This document shows, in pieces, positions 43,701 to 56,053 of a DNA stretch of 64,000 nucleotides. Below the pieces are notes generated by a model. The model ran no database searches and had not been told where the DNA came from. It worked only from the letters and a program-made list of their open reading frames with translations. The stretch's first letter is position 1. Every line of letters starts with the position of its first letter. Source of the DNA: Aricia agestis (Eukaryota > Arthropoda > Insecta > Lepidoptera > Lycaenidae); NCBI RefSeq assembly GCF_905147365.1, contig NC_056415.1, positions 13,100,001-13,164,000 on the forward strand, given 5' to 3'. Both the position numbers and the translations under genes were made by a program.

Positions 43701-46700
43701 ATATTCCTTGCTACGGGTTTTTTTTACAAGAAAACAAAAAAAAATCAAAATGTAATAAATTATATTCCATCTACAAAAACAAATGTTTCCTATAATTGTA
43801 AATGAATAAAAATGAAAAGTTGCTAAATGCTAACTTATTAATATAAAATTATAAATTTTAACTGTGAAAATTATTGTTACGAAAATATTTGAAAAATGTA
43901 AGATGCATGAAATGGAACTTATGCCAATAGAGATTGACACTGTTGAATCGAAATCAAATCGATAAAAAGGGCGGCCATTTTAAATCGCCGGCGCCACTCT
44001 GAAACATCAGTACGAAATCGATAATTTCGATTGCAATTCCTTTACGAAGTGATTCGATATTTTTAAATTATCGATTAATTTTCTTAGGTAACTTCCCTAC
44101 TATTGTCAATTATAATGTGTCACCCATATCATCTTAAAACGCACAAACTATAGTTTCGTTTTAAGAGAGCCTTATTTGATAAATATATGATACATGATTT
44201 AAAGAACAAAATTTTGTAAATGCCATCTGAGATTTCGTGGATTTCACAACTGTCGAACTTATAAACTTGAGAGCAGATGATATGGAAACCTGTTTGGTTG
44301 ACGTTTAATGTAATGCAGTGCAGTTCAAGTTTCCACGTACCAAGGTGCGCGCGCGTGCGGTGCAACAGCGTCGCGGCGATGGCACGCAGCAGCGCGGACG
44401 CCAGACAGAGGGCGGGGCGAGCGCGCGCCGCCCGCCGCAGCGCCGCGCGCGCCACCGCACACCGCTCCAACGCGCCGCGGATGTATAGCTCGCGTTCTAT
44501 ACTCACTTGCTGTGGACGATAAACTATTTCAATAATTGAACACGATAACTCACTGCAAGAAAAATAACTGTTTCTTGAGTTTAAACTTACAAAGAAAACT
44601 GTGTATTTTATGTGATTTATTAGCTAGGCGATGAAATAGATAAGTTACAAGGTTTGTTCAACTTATTAGGAAAAAAAAGAGTAAATGTCCGTATGTTACA
44701 AAATGTTAGTTATCGTGTTCCCACTCGCGTCTTTAATTGCTAGTTGATGGTATCTTAAGACCCAATTTCACCAACCTCTGTTTGTTAAATCTTAACAAGG
44801 CATTACTTAACGGACCTTGGAAAATTAAACAGACTGTTAAAATACTTATGTCCCACAGTAAAAATCTAACAGCGGATTAGTAAATACAATGTTTAACATT
44901 GTATTTACTAATTAATTTACTAATTATAACTTAAGTGAACAACGTATATCAATTCGTTTATTCTTGTTATAAGGCGACGAAATTGCAATGTACAAGATCA
45001 ATACGACATGTTTGCTGCAATGTGTCACTTTCTTCCATAGTAGTATAATAGTAGATAATGCGACCAAATTAAAATATCACTGATCGCATACATTTCTTAC
45101 GCTATAATAGTTCTTCTTAATTTACCAGGTTAATAATTATTATCTGTCAAAGCTGAAAATATGAATCATAATACAAACTTTTATTTACATAATATTTCGG
45201 TTTGGTAATTTTGATACAGGTTAGTATATTTGCAATGTCAAGGAAAATCCGAAGGCTGAATTTTTGGCAAAGTGAAAATAAATAATTATTCATAACTATG
45301 AAAATAATTAATAATAAGGACGTAGAGGAAACATGGCGGAGAGTCTCAAAAGTCAAAACAGATTCTTTTATTGAAATTGCATATTATTGTCTTTGAAAGT
45401 TGTTATTTTGACTCATATAACAGCCTGTTATATATTTAACGGACCTCCATAGCAGGAATTAAATTTAACACCGTGTTAGGTGATTTAACATGACATTAGG
45501 GCATGGTGGAACGCTCGATAGCTCTAACAGGCCATTAACTGATTTAATAAGCCATTATTTATTTAACATTGCTTGATGAAACTGGGTCTAAATCTTTAAC
45601 AAGCCGTGACAAACGAGGCGTGTGACGTGTCTGAAAGTAGCTGTCACTCAACACATAATACTTGGTTAGGTTGTTTTTGCCAAGCACCAAGACAGTGGAA
45701 GCATACGAATACTTGACGCCTTAAAATTCGGTAAATAATATAAATACAAATAATAAATTATATACCGAATAAATCCTATATTCTCTAGAGCAAGGGTGGC
45801 CAATCTTTTCGACACTTGGGCCAAAATTCGTAAGTAGAATTTTACCCCGGGCCGCACTTCCAAATTTTATGTATACTCGTAGTACGCGCCAGATAATTCT
45901 GCGCACAGTTAAAATCGGATACTAGTAATTTTTCCTATTAGAACTTAGAGCTAAGAACAAAAAAATGTACTGTAATAAGCAAAGAAAACACCCCAGTCAC
46001 GCGCTCAGTACCTACGTTATTTTAAAGTCAGCCCCACTTTATGTAGATAAAGCATATTGTGTTGATTTTAAAAGTAAAAGAAAAGAAGTGTTGAGTTTGC
46101 TTTTTATAGTAGGAATGATAAAAGTTAATTTTAGTATTATGTAAACCGCGGGCCGCGTGTTGGCCACCCTTGCTCTAGAGTACTCTAATAAGTATATTGT
46201 AATTTATTCCGATGTTAATAACTATAAAATATTGCCTTTGGTAAAGTAATAATTTTGTAAAATATCGCACCTTGGTGAAGTCCTCGTCAGGCCAGGGCAG
46301 GCCGTTGTACATGACGTCGGGCGAAACCAGTTCCACTAGTAGGAGCGAGATAGACGTAGCGCCCTCCACGATGCCGCTGTTGCCGTCCTGCTCACACATA
46401 TTACATCGCGTTAATATAATGCATCGCACATGTTGTTGTTTATCTCTATTTTGTTGTCTTTCTATTTCTGTAATTCGTGTGAGTTACAGAAATAGAAAGT
46501 ATGCACGAAAGCAAGTCCGATTGATTATGTCTACAAAGTACGCACATCACTTTTGAAAAACATGAATTCGGAAAGAAAGTGAAAGCAAAAAAAAATATAC
46601 GCCACACGAGCATTTTGCTGACATAAAAAAAGTTTATAATTTTCATTTTCATCTTTTCAGTTACATTAGTTTTGTTGGAACGAAGTTCCTTATGAGGCGT

Positions 46701-49700
46701 TCGGCGTTGCAAAAGGAGGCTAGACGGAACGACACTCGACCTCGACACTTTTTTAGCTGCGAAGTAGGGGCAGGTGGCGTTGATAAGTATATTGAGTGGT
46801 ATTCCTGTGCGTCAACTAGATGGCGTTTTTGAGAATAAACAGTGACATTGGTTCTTGCGTTTATAGCTCTCCCTTTACCCAAACATTATCTTTGATTTAT
46901 TAATAGCAATATTGTGTATAATACAAACGTACCATACAAGACATGAGCGCGCCCATGAGCAGCTCGTTATTGGTGGTGAGTATGGGGGGCGTGGCGTCGT
47001 CGGGGGCGGTCCGCCGCACGCCCTTCCCGATGATGCCCGCGTGGAACACCGACGTGTGCGATTGTGTCAGTTGAGTTATCGGCCCCTGATGATAATTTAA
47101 TAAAATTGTTGTTGTATACTATGCCCTTAGAGAAATTGTTTATCAGGGCGAGCGAAGAGAGCCCTAGTATACTCGTATCCCACAGTCTGAGCACTTTTGT
47201 GGTACACTTTACGGAAAAACTATCACACCTATTGATTTGTGCTTTAACATAGTAATTTTTATTTATACATAGATCTGTTATCATCGGTCAGTCAAGGTTT
47301 GGTTACTATTCAATTATAAATAAATAAATAAAAATTGCCTTAAAGATTACAGGATGTTTTATCATACCAAATAGAAAAAAAAATGCTCGCGATAATATAA
47401 ACGCGTCAACGTAAATAAACAAAGATTCCACGCGTATCGTTAGATCATTTTTTATGCACTACTTACGTGTCTACGGTTCATGTGTATAAGAAGTTGTGTG
47501 GGAGGGGCGGACGGGTCGGCCGGCGAGCCGAAAGTCCGTCCCTCTGTGAACATCGCTGTCTCCAGCAAATTCCTGAGAGCTACGGCCCGGGCGAGCTTGC
47601 TGTGGAGACACAGCTTGTGCAGCAGGCGACAAGCTGTCTGCACACCTAGGAGTTTCTGCATTACGTCTGGAATAGATGAAACAAAGTAAATATGTTATGA
47701 AGTAAATTTAAATTATTATATATACACGGGAAAGTGTGTTTGTATTGTTACGGATACGGACACACAGCCATCTAGCGACAAACCAGCGCAACTTATCGAA
47801 GAAACGCAGACAGCGTATCGTCCGCTAACCGATACGAGATGGCGTTAGGCTTCTAGAAATATTCCACACTTGTTTACGCGAATCTTGTACATTCGGGAAA
47901 GGAATGCTCTCGTACAGTCCAGACTCGTCTCGGCCCATATAAATAGCCGCAGGTAGACGAGCCATTCAATCAGTTAATTTCGAGCGATCTTCAAGGCGAC
48001 TTCAGAGTGAAAACAAGTGATCAATAAGTGAGTGAACCAGTGAAACCTACGACTTGGCTACGACCTAGGACAGTGATAGTGCTTAGTGTTTGGACCTAGT
48101 GCTTACTGTTGGACTGAGTGCTAGTGAATAAAGTCTTCAAGAGAGTCAGCAGGTCTTTCTCTCCAAATCCTTCGAACCCTAACACGTAACAATATGTTAT
48201 CTCTTGAATGAAAATAAGGTTGTTTGAAATGTAGGTAGTTGGGCTCAAGAAAAAGACATGGTATATTTTTTACCTCGAAAAACTTATTAACGATAAATGG
48301 TTTCGGCACAATAATGTTACGGGCAACATCTGGTTTCTAATAATATAATTTAAACTTTAAAGTCAATACGTACTTTTTTCGTGTAAACACCGGAAGAAGT
48401 ATTTGACGGTAGCTTGAATTACTTTTATGATGGCTTCTACGCTCGGCGGCGGCGCTTTCGTCCCAGACATGTCAATACGGTCCAGCACCTGTAAAAACAT
48501 ATTGAGTCAGTACAATAATCAATAGATTACCAAGAGATAACCCGCATGGATTATGGATGGATCTGGTCCGCGAGCAAGTTGCCTGCATCATATCATATCA
48601 TTAATGTTTTTCCTGTCATGCGCATGTTGTTGTCACCCGCATGCAGACCGCGTACGGGGGATGATGCGTATGAAAGGTTGTGATATTTAATTGAATATAA
48701 AATACTTTTCATACAATGATGCGTACCTCAGCTAGCGCGTGACACGTCGGCATCTGATCCAACTCCGCGGCGGTGTGCGGCGCGCGAGCACGCAGCAGGC
48801 ACGCGCGCGCCGCCAGCGCCGCCCCCAGCCGGCCCGCCGCGCCCGCCACCGCGCCACCGACACGCCCCACGCGCCACCCCCGTAGGGACGATATGCGGCT
48901 GCTGTTCTCCCATCTGTATAATATGTAGTAAGTAGTTTACTTACTTTTTTATCTAGCTCTAAATGCACAATATGTAGGTTATAACTTATAACACTACCAA
49001 TTTAAATTTCACACGCGTACTAAAAACGCAACAAAAATACAAAAGCGCATTATTTTGGTCTAGTTTTTTTTACTCGAACATCATAACATAAATCAAATTG
49101 AATTAATGGTCAGATGATAATTTTGTAGTCTTTTGCTGTAACTCTAGATTCGTTTGGATGCGTTCAGCATTAGATATTATGACATATTTTACATACAAGG
49201 CTCACCTTAACAACTTGATGATATTGAGGCAGAGATAGTGCAGATATGTTTTCTGTTCCTTGCCATTGTCGTCTATGAAGTATTGCTTGATCTGAGTATC
49301 AGACAACTCAGCGTCTCGGAAAGCATATTCTATGCCGTTTGTTATGAAATTATGATATCTCTCTGTATCTAAGTTTATGTCGCTTGAGTCATTTGGTGTG
49401 TGCATCGTCAGGGTACCGGATATAATACGAACCAGTAACGCCAGAGTCGTATCGTTCCTAGAATACTGTAGTAAGTAGCTGATTGTACTCACAAATTCGG
49501 ATGGCAAATTGTATGCTGCAAAATAAAGAAATGTGTCAGATATACATGTAAAGAGTTGAAATTATAAACAACTAATTAAGATCATATACATATTTTATTA
49601 AAGAAGAGATAAATGAAGTCTACAAAAAACATAGGAAAAAAACTGTACTTTGAGCTCTGACTATACTATCTGGCTATGTTTATGACAAACAGTATCATCA

Positions 49701-52700
49701 GTATATATTATAAAGGAAAGAAAAGTAATAAAGACAATTATAACTGAAATAACGATAATGTTGTATATTTTTTTACTCATTACTTACAAACAAGTATAAG
49801 TATCCTGGCAATAGAATACTGCTCCAATTGGTTGCCATCGAGTAGCTTCTCTCTCATGATATCTATTTCTTCCGCTGCACTCATGATCAGGGGAGGTATC
49901 TTGTCTGGGAAAAGACTCTCATATTCCAACTTCTGTAGTAGGTACTCTGAAAATACATTCATATTGCTCATCTGTGATACACATTAATTATAAATTATAA
50001 TATATCATTTTAAAAGCTTTAATTTAACTAGCTCTGTATGTATGAAGGTTTGTTAGTTCGAGTGGAATTTTTGAATTCAATTTTGAAGTAGATATATTTA
50101 ACCAACAATTGAGCTGAAATTTTGTATACATTTTTAGTTTGGATGACAAAGCACGATATGGTACGACATCACCCTAAATCCAATATGGCCAACCATCCTA
50201 TATGGTGGAATAGTTATTTTCTACGCAGTCGTACAATACACCATCATCAATGTAAACTGGTTGCCATTACCACAGTGGAATAGTGTGGTGCTGATCCAAT
50301 ACCAAGAACCTGCTACTGTATATTAGTCTTTGTATTTACCTAGCAGCTGTCGGCAGTAGAGGTGTGTCCGGGCGAACCGCAGCAGCAGCAGCAGGCAGCG
50401 GCAGTCGGCGCGCATCAGCAACGTCACTACTGCGTCAGGCCGCACGCCCTCCCACGCCGCGCCGTGCGCCGCGCACACCGCGCATAGCCGCTCCATGACG
50501 CTTTCTGTTACTGTGCAATAAATAATAATTATATTATTATTATTAGAACTAGATAAATCTGGGTAATAGCTAGTCTATCTGGGTTTCGTTATCTCTTTCA
50601 TTTTTCGTATTTATGAAAGGGACATGATATTTAACCCAGGCAGGCCTGTCCCACTCGCGAGAATAGGCATCGAACTATAAGTACCACCCGCGGGTGGCCA
50701 ATCAGTACGGACTCACAAGCGAGCGGTGACGCACGCGCAAGATTTTTCGTCGCGTATCTACTGTTTACTGATCATAGAGGAATTTTATTCATGATACTGA
50801 TTTAACCGCTGTGACAAAATCGTTATAAATCTTATAATAATGAACAATTAAAAAAGGGCCTATGAAATATGTATTTCAATAAGGTATTTAAATACAAAAA
50901 GTAGATAAAAACTATACAAACATAGCAAATAAACCAATTTCATACAAAGAAACACACAAACTACACAGAAATAAACACAAGTTACTATGTTTAAATTGTA
51001 AAAGTTTCGTGCACTATAATCCTACTAATATTATAAAGGCGAAAGTTTGTTTGGATGTATGGATGTGTGGATGTATGGATGTTTGTTACTCTTTCACGCA
51101 AAAACTACTGAACGGATTTTAATGAAACTTTACAATAATATAGCATAAACATCAGAATAACACATATGCTACAATTTTAACCGACTTTCAAAATGGGGGA
51201 GGTGTTTTGTTCGTTTTCTTATGTTCAACGATTACTCCACCGTTTGTTAACCGATTTTCAAAAATTTTCTTTTTATAAAGGCAAAAGTTTGTTTGGATGT
51301 ATGGATGTATGGATGTGTGGATGTATGGATGTGTCATGTGTGGATGTATGGATGTTTGTTACTCTTTCACGCAAAAACTACTGAACGAATTTTAATGAAA
51401 CTTTACAATAATATAGCTTATACATCAGAATAACACAATATAGGCTACAATTTTAACCGACTTTCAAAATGGGGGAGGTGTTATGTTCGTTTTCTTATGT
51501 TCAACGATTACTCCGCCGTTTGTTAACCGATTTTCAAATTTTTTCTTTTGGTATATAGGGTATTATCCCAATTTGGTATTATATTCACAAAAGTGGTGAT
51601 CTGATGAAGAATGCATAAGTAATCGAGGGAACTCCTCAAAATTTATATGGAAACATGTGGTGACTTCGGTTTCATGAGAAGTATTCTAAGCATATGCTAC
51701 CAACAATCCTTTTATGGGGAAACGCTGCCGACATTAATACAATATTTGTGCTGCAGAAGCGAGCCATACGTTCTATTTATAAAATGTCTGCTTTAGAATC
51801 TCTGAGAGATAAATTTAAAGAAATTGGTATTCTAACTGTTGCTTCTCAATACATTTTGGATAATGTAATATATGTTAGAAAAAATATAAATAAATTTAAA
51901 GTTAAAAGTGACATTCACTGTAGAAATACTAGAAATAAGCACAAGCTGGACATGCCAGTGATCAGACTTAGTAAAGTCAGTAAATCTTTTAAAGGTCAAT
52001 GTATACGCCTTTACAATAAAATCCCAGAAAACGTTCAAAATCTTTCCATTAATAAATTTAAAAAAGTAGTCAAAGAGCGTTTGTGTGCCAAAGCTTATTA
52101 TAAGGTCAATGATTTCATAGAAGATGGCACATCTTGGGAGTAGGATGGCTTCTTGCAAGGCTACTTCTACATTATTATATTATGACCTACAATTATGTAT
52201 GTTGACATTGTATATAATATTAAGTTACAAAATTGTAAACTTTATTTTAAAAGAATAATTTTTCTCTCACTTTTTTGGTAAAAAGTGGAACCCGTGCGAG
52301 TTTCTTACGCCGGTTCTTCTCGCCGGGGTAGTTCCCGAACCGGTGGTAGGCATCAGGTAGACATTCTGAAAAAATTTGATTCAAATTTACTCAGAAATAA
52401 AACATTTTTTATTTATTTTTATTTATTTATTTAACAAGTAAGATTTTGCACCGAGGTACACCTGGTATACCGTGGTTCGGAAGGTGCTGAGAGAACTCCT
52501 GATTCTTTATAGATAGGTACAAGTTTGGGAGTTTCGGCGTTGTTTTAAGAACGGAAAGCATATTATGCTACTATGGAAATTACACTAATCATCATCATCA
52601 TCACTACCATATTATACCATACACCGTCCCATGGTTATGACTTACAAGCCTATAATGACCCTGTTATTGGTACTTTTCATAGTCTTTTAGATCGAGACTC

Positions 52701-55594
52701 GAGTTTGTCAAGCGATAATTGAAAAAAATCTATACTTAATATTATAAACCTGAAGAGTATGTTTGCTTGAACGCGCTAATCTCAGGAACTACTGGTTCGA
52801 TTTAAAAACTTATTTCAGTGTTAGTATAGCTAATTTATCGAGTAAGACTATAGGCTATTATATTATCACCAGTAATCGGAGTAGGTAGATTGAAATGAGG
52901 TCAACGATCCGAAACGTACATAACAATATGGACATTCCCTCGAAATCTCGGACTTCGTTAATATTTTAAACCGAAATTTAAATTAGTAAGTAGCTGTATA
53001 ATTTTCAAAAATAAGACTTTTAATTACGTCGATTTCATCCATAAATCATTAAAATTATGGTAAACTAGATGATGCCCGCAACTCCGCTGCGCCAAAACTC
53101 GTTTATCACGCGGGAACTGTACATTTTCCTGGGAAAAAAAGTATCCTATGTCCTTTCTCGGGACTCAAAGTATCTCCATACCAAATTTCAGCAAAATCGG
53201 TTCAGCGGTTTGGGCGTGAAGAGGTAACAGACAGACAGACACACTTTCGCATTTATAATCTTAGTATAGTATGGATTACCAACATAAACCATCTTTGATT
53301 GAGTCCGGAAATACTGGAATGACTTTCCGAATAATGGCTTATCCACGTTATCCTTTCTATGAACATTTATGATGCAAGTAGCAAAAATCAATCTACCTAC
53401 TCCGATCACTGATTATCACGCATAGGCTATATTATATTATCACGCTAAGACTAATACGACCGAAGAAACTCCGGAAAGTGTGGGAGAAACGGGGGAAATA
53501 TTAGAAATTACGAAGTACTGGAGCAATTTTCGTGGCAATATTTGGCACAGATATAGAGTAAATAAGAGCTAGTATATAAATATATAAAACTACTATAAAA
53601 TATAGGTTGGATTCCTAAAATTTTATATTACTATAAAAAGGATTGCTATTCGTACCAATAGTATTAAAAAAGATTATTTTGTTTTCTAAAAGGCGAAAAC
53701 CTTGATTTCGTCAGAAAAGGTATGAGTTATGCGATAGACAGAGAGCGGACATGTAGGTGAATATAATTGTAGGCACGTAGCACTGCGCGTTCGGAATTTG
53801 AACTTTATAGGATCGTAGCATGAGTCGTTATTTCTTTAAACGGGTTTCGCCAATCGCCAGTGGGAATTCTGTTGGTACTACTAATATATATTCTGTGACC
53901 CAGGGTTAATTTTAAGCCTGATTTTATCAAACTGATTTCATAAAATTTTATTCCAGTAAATGGACTTATAGTCTGTCAAGAAAGTGAAGAAATTAACAAC
54001 ATCATAGTGTCATCCCTTTTTCTTAGATTGATTTGAATGGGATGAAACTACGATGTTGCCTCTTTTTAATTTCTTCACTCTTGACAGACTATATATAAAT
54101 ATTCAGGTTGCAGATACTCTAGCCAACAGACTATAATTTAACTAAAATAATATGTAGGTACACCATGTGCCTTTGAATCAAACAAGGTCTTAGAGGCTTG
54201 CATAAACATAATATTTTGTTACAACAGCAAAATGGAAAAACATAACACACATGCATTGATACAAAGAAAAAACTTACACGTCTGTTCAACATCTTGTGTC
54301 AGTGCCTTTAAGACTATATCAGATTTTGATGCCAGATTCAACAAATATGGTATAACATCTCTCTTCTTATCTGCATGGCTTTTGTCACTAATGGCATCCT
54401 GTTAAAAAATGTAAGCACAATTTTATTTTACAACTTCAACAACACAATACTAATAATAAAACTACCATCAAATCTTTAAAAAATCTAATACATATAATAT
54501 TAATTATCACAATATTGAACCTTACATGGAATAACTCTAGTAGTGCCGCTCGGACATGGAACAGTGCTGGTGGGTGGTTGGCCAGGTGAGCAAGCACAGC
54601 CCTGGCTGCGTCAGGTCCTAGGGCTAATGCCCTCGGTGCCACCAGAGCTGGCTCAGCGCGACCTACCCACCCCACAGCCCAGGAACATGCTCTACAATCT
54701 GAAAGTAAACAAAAGGTTGATTACACACTTGACAACAAATTAATCATGTTGTTGTTTGAATTAAACCCCACCAAAGGTTTCCTAATTCTCATTTTATGTT
54801 AATCGATTGTTTATAATTTGTGTCAGCCTCCTTTTTAGAAAACAAACTGAACAAAATCCCTTTGTGTTAAGTAGTTTTACTTACCTATCATCATGTCAAT
54901 ACATTTTGCTCTCTCTTCTGAATTGAGTAAAGTCAGGATTTGTGTAGTAATGTCCAGTAGAATTCTGATTGGTTCAGTATTTTGTAAAGTTGAATCTGCA
55001 AGAGACGGTCAACAAACTCAAAATAACTTAAGTACACTGTACAATTAACATTAAATATGCTTTTGTAATATGCAACAGTAAACAGTGATAATGATGAACG
55101 GAACAACCCTTACTTTGTACATTAGCCTTGTCTGTAGCTATATCCATTATCAGTTTTATACACCAAGGAGCAGTGAAGGGTGCCCATGATTCACCCAGCG
55201 CACACAGCTCAGGACCAATCATACTGACAGCTTCCAGTGGGCCATTCGCTGCTGAGTCTGCCTGAAAACAACAAACTCGAAATAAGGCTCCGGATTACCT
55301 ATAACCAGCTGACAGCTGTGTAAGAACTTTCAGCCGGTTTTAAAATATTATGTTAACGAAAACGAGCAGTTTACTTACTTCGATATCAATTTGATTTATG
55401 GAGATGTTAACTGCTTCATGAAAAATCATGGCAAAATACTCCAAGACAGCATCTCTAGCTGCAGGGAAGTTTTTTAGTAAGGATAATCCGATTTTGGTTA
55501 ATTCAGGTGCATTTTGGTAATTTCTTCGTGAAACGCCGTAAATAAAGTTATTTAGATCTGCAGAGAGCGCTGTTGATTTAGTTTGAGGATTCAT
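40703..55594 (-). CDS. IntS5: Integrator complex subunit 5
   Basis: Seventeen exons, 902 aa (transcription order): 55594-55379, 55261-55114, 54995-54885, 54698-54526, 54398-54278, 50510-50340, 49946-49788, 49515-49206, 48913-48727, 48488-48374, 47666-47467, 47085-46933, 46387-46271, 44509-44341, 43214-43081, 41972-41888, 40842-40703. All junctions GT-AG and every phase closes. Integrator is the nuclear complex that cleaves snRNAs and attenuates RNA polymerase II; INTS5 is a helical-repeat scaffold subunit of its core. Family blocks seen: IGLSLLKNFPAARDAVLEYF near the start, SWAPFTAPWCIKLIMDI, VFHAGIIGKG, WNYTRDNVPSP-type region and LRIIIQKRIAKLG at the C-terminus. Human INTS5 is 1019 aa; this is shorter in the middle. 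Exons 6, 9 and 12-15 are strongly GC- and Ala/Arg-rich. Introns total most of the span and are packed with transposons. Confidence 0.93.
40930..41782. mobile_element. three-level nest of MITEs in INTS5 intron 16
   Basis: Outer: 'cctaggcag' family halves (gtagacctacttatttggtc at the left; acgtaagtccgtcatctctc ... ctgatggtac at the right). Middle: 40991-41708, inverted ends aggccgtttgcccatcgccg and a close complement. Inner: 41187-41617, ends cagggcttcccaaact and complement, flanked by gcttagat and gctttgat (8-bp duplication, one mismatch), as for hAT elements. Confidence 0.8.
42256..42315. repeat. 60-bp perfect palindrome
   Basis: Thirty bases from acttgaaccgtactttagat are followed with no spacer by their exact complement; the centre is tgttg|caaca. 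In INTS5 intron 15, between exons at 43081 and 41972. Confidence 0.98.
42470..42787. mobile_element. hAT-like MITE with internal palindrome
   Basis: 30-bp perfect inverted ends starting cataaagttaatatacctag, flanked by an 8-bp duplication gctttaca (42462-42469 and 42788-42795). Inside is a second hairpin with 27-bp perfect arms (42609-42635 and 42643-42669) and a 7-base loop. Confidence 0.9.
43288..43491. mobile_element. hAT-like MITE, 204 bp
   Basis: Ends cagtctttcccaaagtg and agtttgggaacccctg. Flanks gtctagag and atctagag form an 8-bp duplication with one mismatch. Internal gggggcggtgtgggaccctg. It lies just upstream of INTS5 exon 15 in gene sense. Confidence 0.75.
43658..44154. mobile_element. 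MITE with 38-bp perfect TIRs
   Basis: Both ends carry a perfect 38-bp inverted repeat beginning actatagtttgtgcgtttta. 497 bp, AT-rich, non-coding. A second copy, with a later insertion, is at 28853-29493; the interiors are nearly identical. Confidence 0.9.
44758..45589. mobile_element. long MITE 'agacccaatttcaccaa'
   Basis: Ends agacccaatttcaccaa and ttgatgaaactgggtct. Subterminal steps with ttaacagg/cctgttaa-type motifs. Contains a small near-perfect hairpin at about 44878-44912 (gtaaatacaatgtt). Same family as 23932-24067. Confidence 0.65.
45791..46172. mobile_element. hAT MITE with perfect 8-bp target duplication
   Basis: Ends caagggtggccaa and ttggccacccttg; exact duplication ctctagag at 45783-45790 and 46173-46180. 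382 bp, no transposase. In INTS5 intron 13. Confidence 0.9.
47746..48191 (+). mobile_element. solo LTR of an LTR retrotransposon
   Basis: 446 bp starting TGTTAC and ending GTAACA. Inside: TATAAATA at 47948-47955, a purine/insect-initiator-like tcagt about 35 bp later, and AATAAA at 48127-48132, so U3, R and U5 can be outlined. No gag, pol or second LTR nearby. Flanks (gtat/atat) are a poor 4-bp duplication. Opposite in sense to INTS5, in its intron 10. Confidence 0.75.
50012..50245. mobile_element. copy of the satellite-host element, without satellite
   Basis: taaaagctttaatttaacta ... gctctgtatgtatgaaggtt ... gagctgaaattttgtataca match 19230-19400. No CGTGT array follows. In INTS5 intron 6. 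Confidence 0.6.
51707..52432 (+). mobile_element. CR1-like LINE, 5'-truncated
   Basis: The frame running to 52143 encodes the end of a reverse-transcriptase ORF (VLQKRAIRSIYKM, ESLRDKFKEIGILTVASQYI, KSFKGQCIRLYNKIPENVQ). A 3' UTR and a tail of TTTATTT units follow. The five bases aacaa are repeated at 51702-51706 and 52433-52437. Joining the flanks restores the sequence seen at 26875-26895 in reverse. Confidence 0.85.
52870..53411. mobile_element. hAT MITE with perfect 8-bp duplication, carrying a Helitron
   Basis: Ends cagtaatcggagtaggtaga and complement (one mismatch in 23); attatcac at 52862-52869 and 53412-53419. Within it, 53065-53275 is a minus-strand Helitron starting TCCATACTATACTAAG and ending CTAG. 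Confidence 0.88.
53065..53275 (-). mobile_element. Helitron, non-autonomous
   Basis: Minus strand: TCCATACTATACTAAG ... cggagttgcgggcatcatCTAG, with host A and T at the borders. Internal tctgtctgtctgttacctct and ggaaaatgtacagttcccgc. Fragments of the family lie at 30195-30597. Confidence 0.8.
53968..54092. mobile_element. hairpin MITE, second copy
   Basis: atagtctgtcaagaaagtga at the left and complement at the right, loop ttcttagattgatttga. TA borders. Same family as 16667-16801. In INTS5 intron 5. Confidence 0.85.
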
Positions 55595-56053
55595 GGTTAA
55601 GATTATTCTTTGAAATAAATAATAATTTCAATAAAATAAATAAAAGCCGTGCTCAAAAATATTGCAATCTTGGGATTCTTCTTCCCCTACTTTTGTGATT
55701 TGTCTAAATTTTTTATTTTTAAATAATTGAGTACTTCGTTTGATAAAAAGCACAGACTAAGAAAAAAGTTATAGTTTAGAAATTTTTTTACATGACATTC
55801 AATTTGACAGTAATTATAGGTGTATGGTATTCTGCGAGTATTCTGCGTATTCTGTGACTAATGACTTGGTTGACAATTGACATTGACATGTAAATTGTAA
55901 ACAAGGAAACACGCTTTCGGATTTCGGCACAAATTACTAGTACAGATTTCGGCCACAGAGTACCTTTTTATATAATTTCGGCATTTCGTAAAGATTTAGG
56001 TTTTGGGTTTGGTTTAAATTTACAAATTATTTTGGATAATAATTATAAAGACA
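55595..56053. promoter_or_regulatory. shared divergent promoter region, INTS5 / GPN1
   Basis: The two ATGs are 459 bp apart and face away. The gap must hold both leaders and promoters. No TATA box at a convincing position; ttgacaattgacattgacat lies near the middle. No transposon was recognised in it, unlike most other gaps in the window. Confidence 0.6.

Larger units (their letters stand above)
51020..53530 (+). mobile_element. Helitron-like element, host of several insertions
   Basis: Starts TCCTACTAATATTATAAAGG. Its first about 240 bp occur twice in tandem (51036-51265 and 51276-51540), each with an ATGGATGT minisatellite. Internal blocks match the Helitron at 26358-27488 in reverse; the 3' end is diverged. 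It is interrupted by 51707-52432 and by 52870-53411. Confidence 0.7.
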
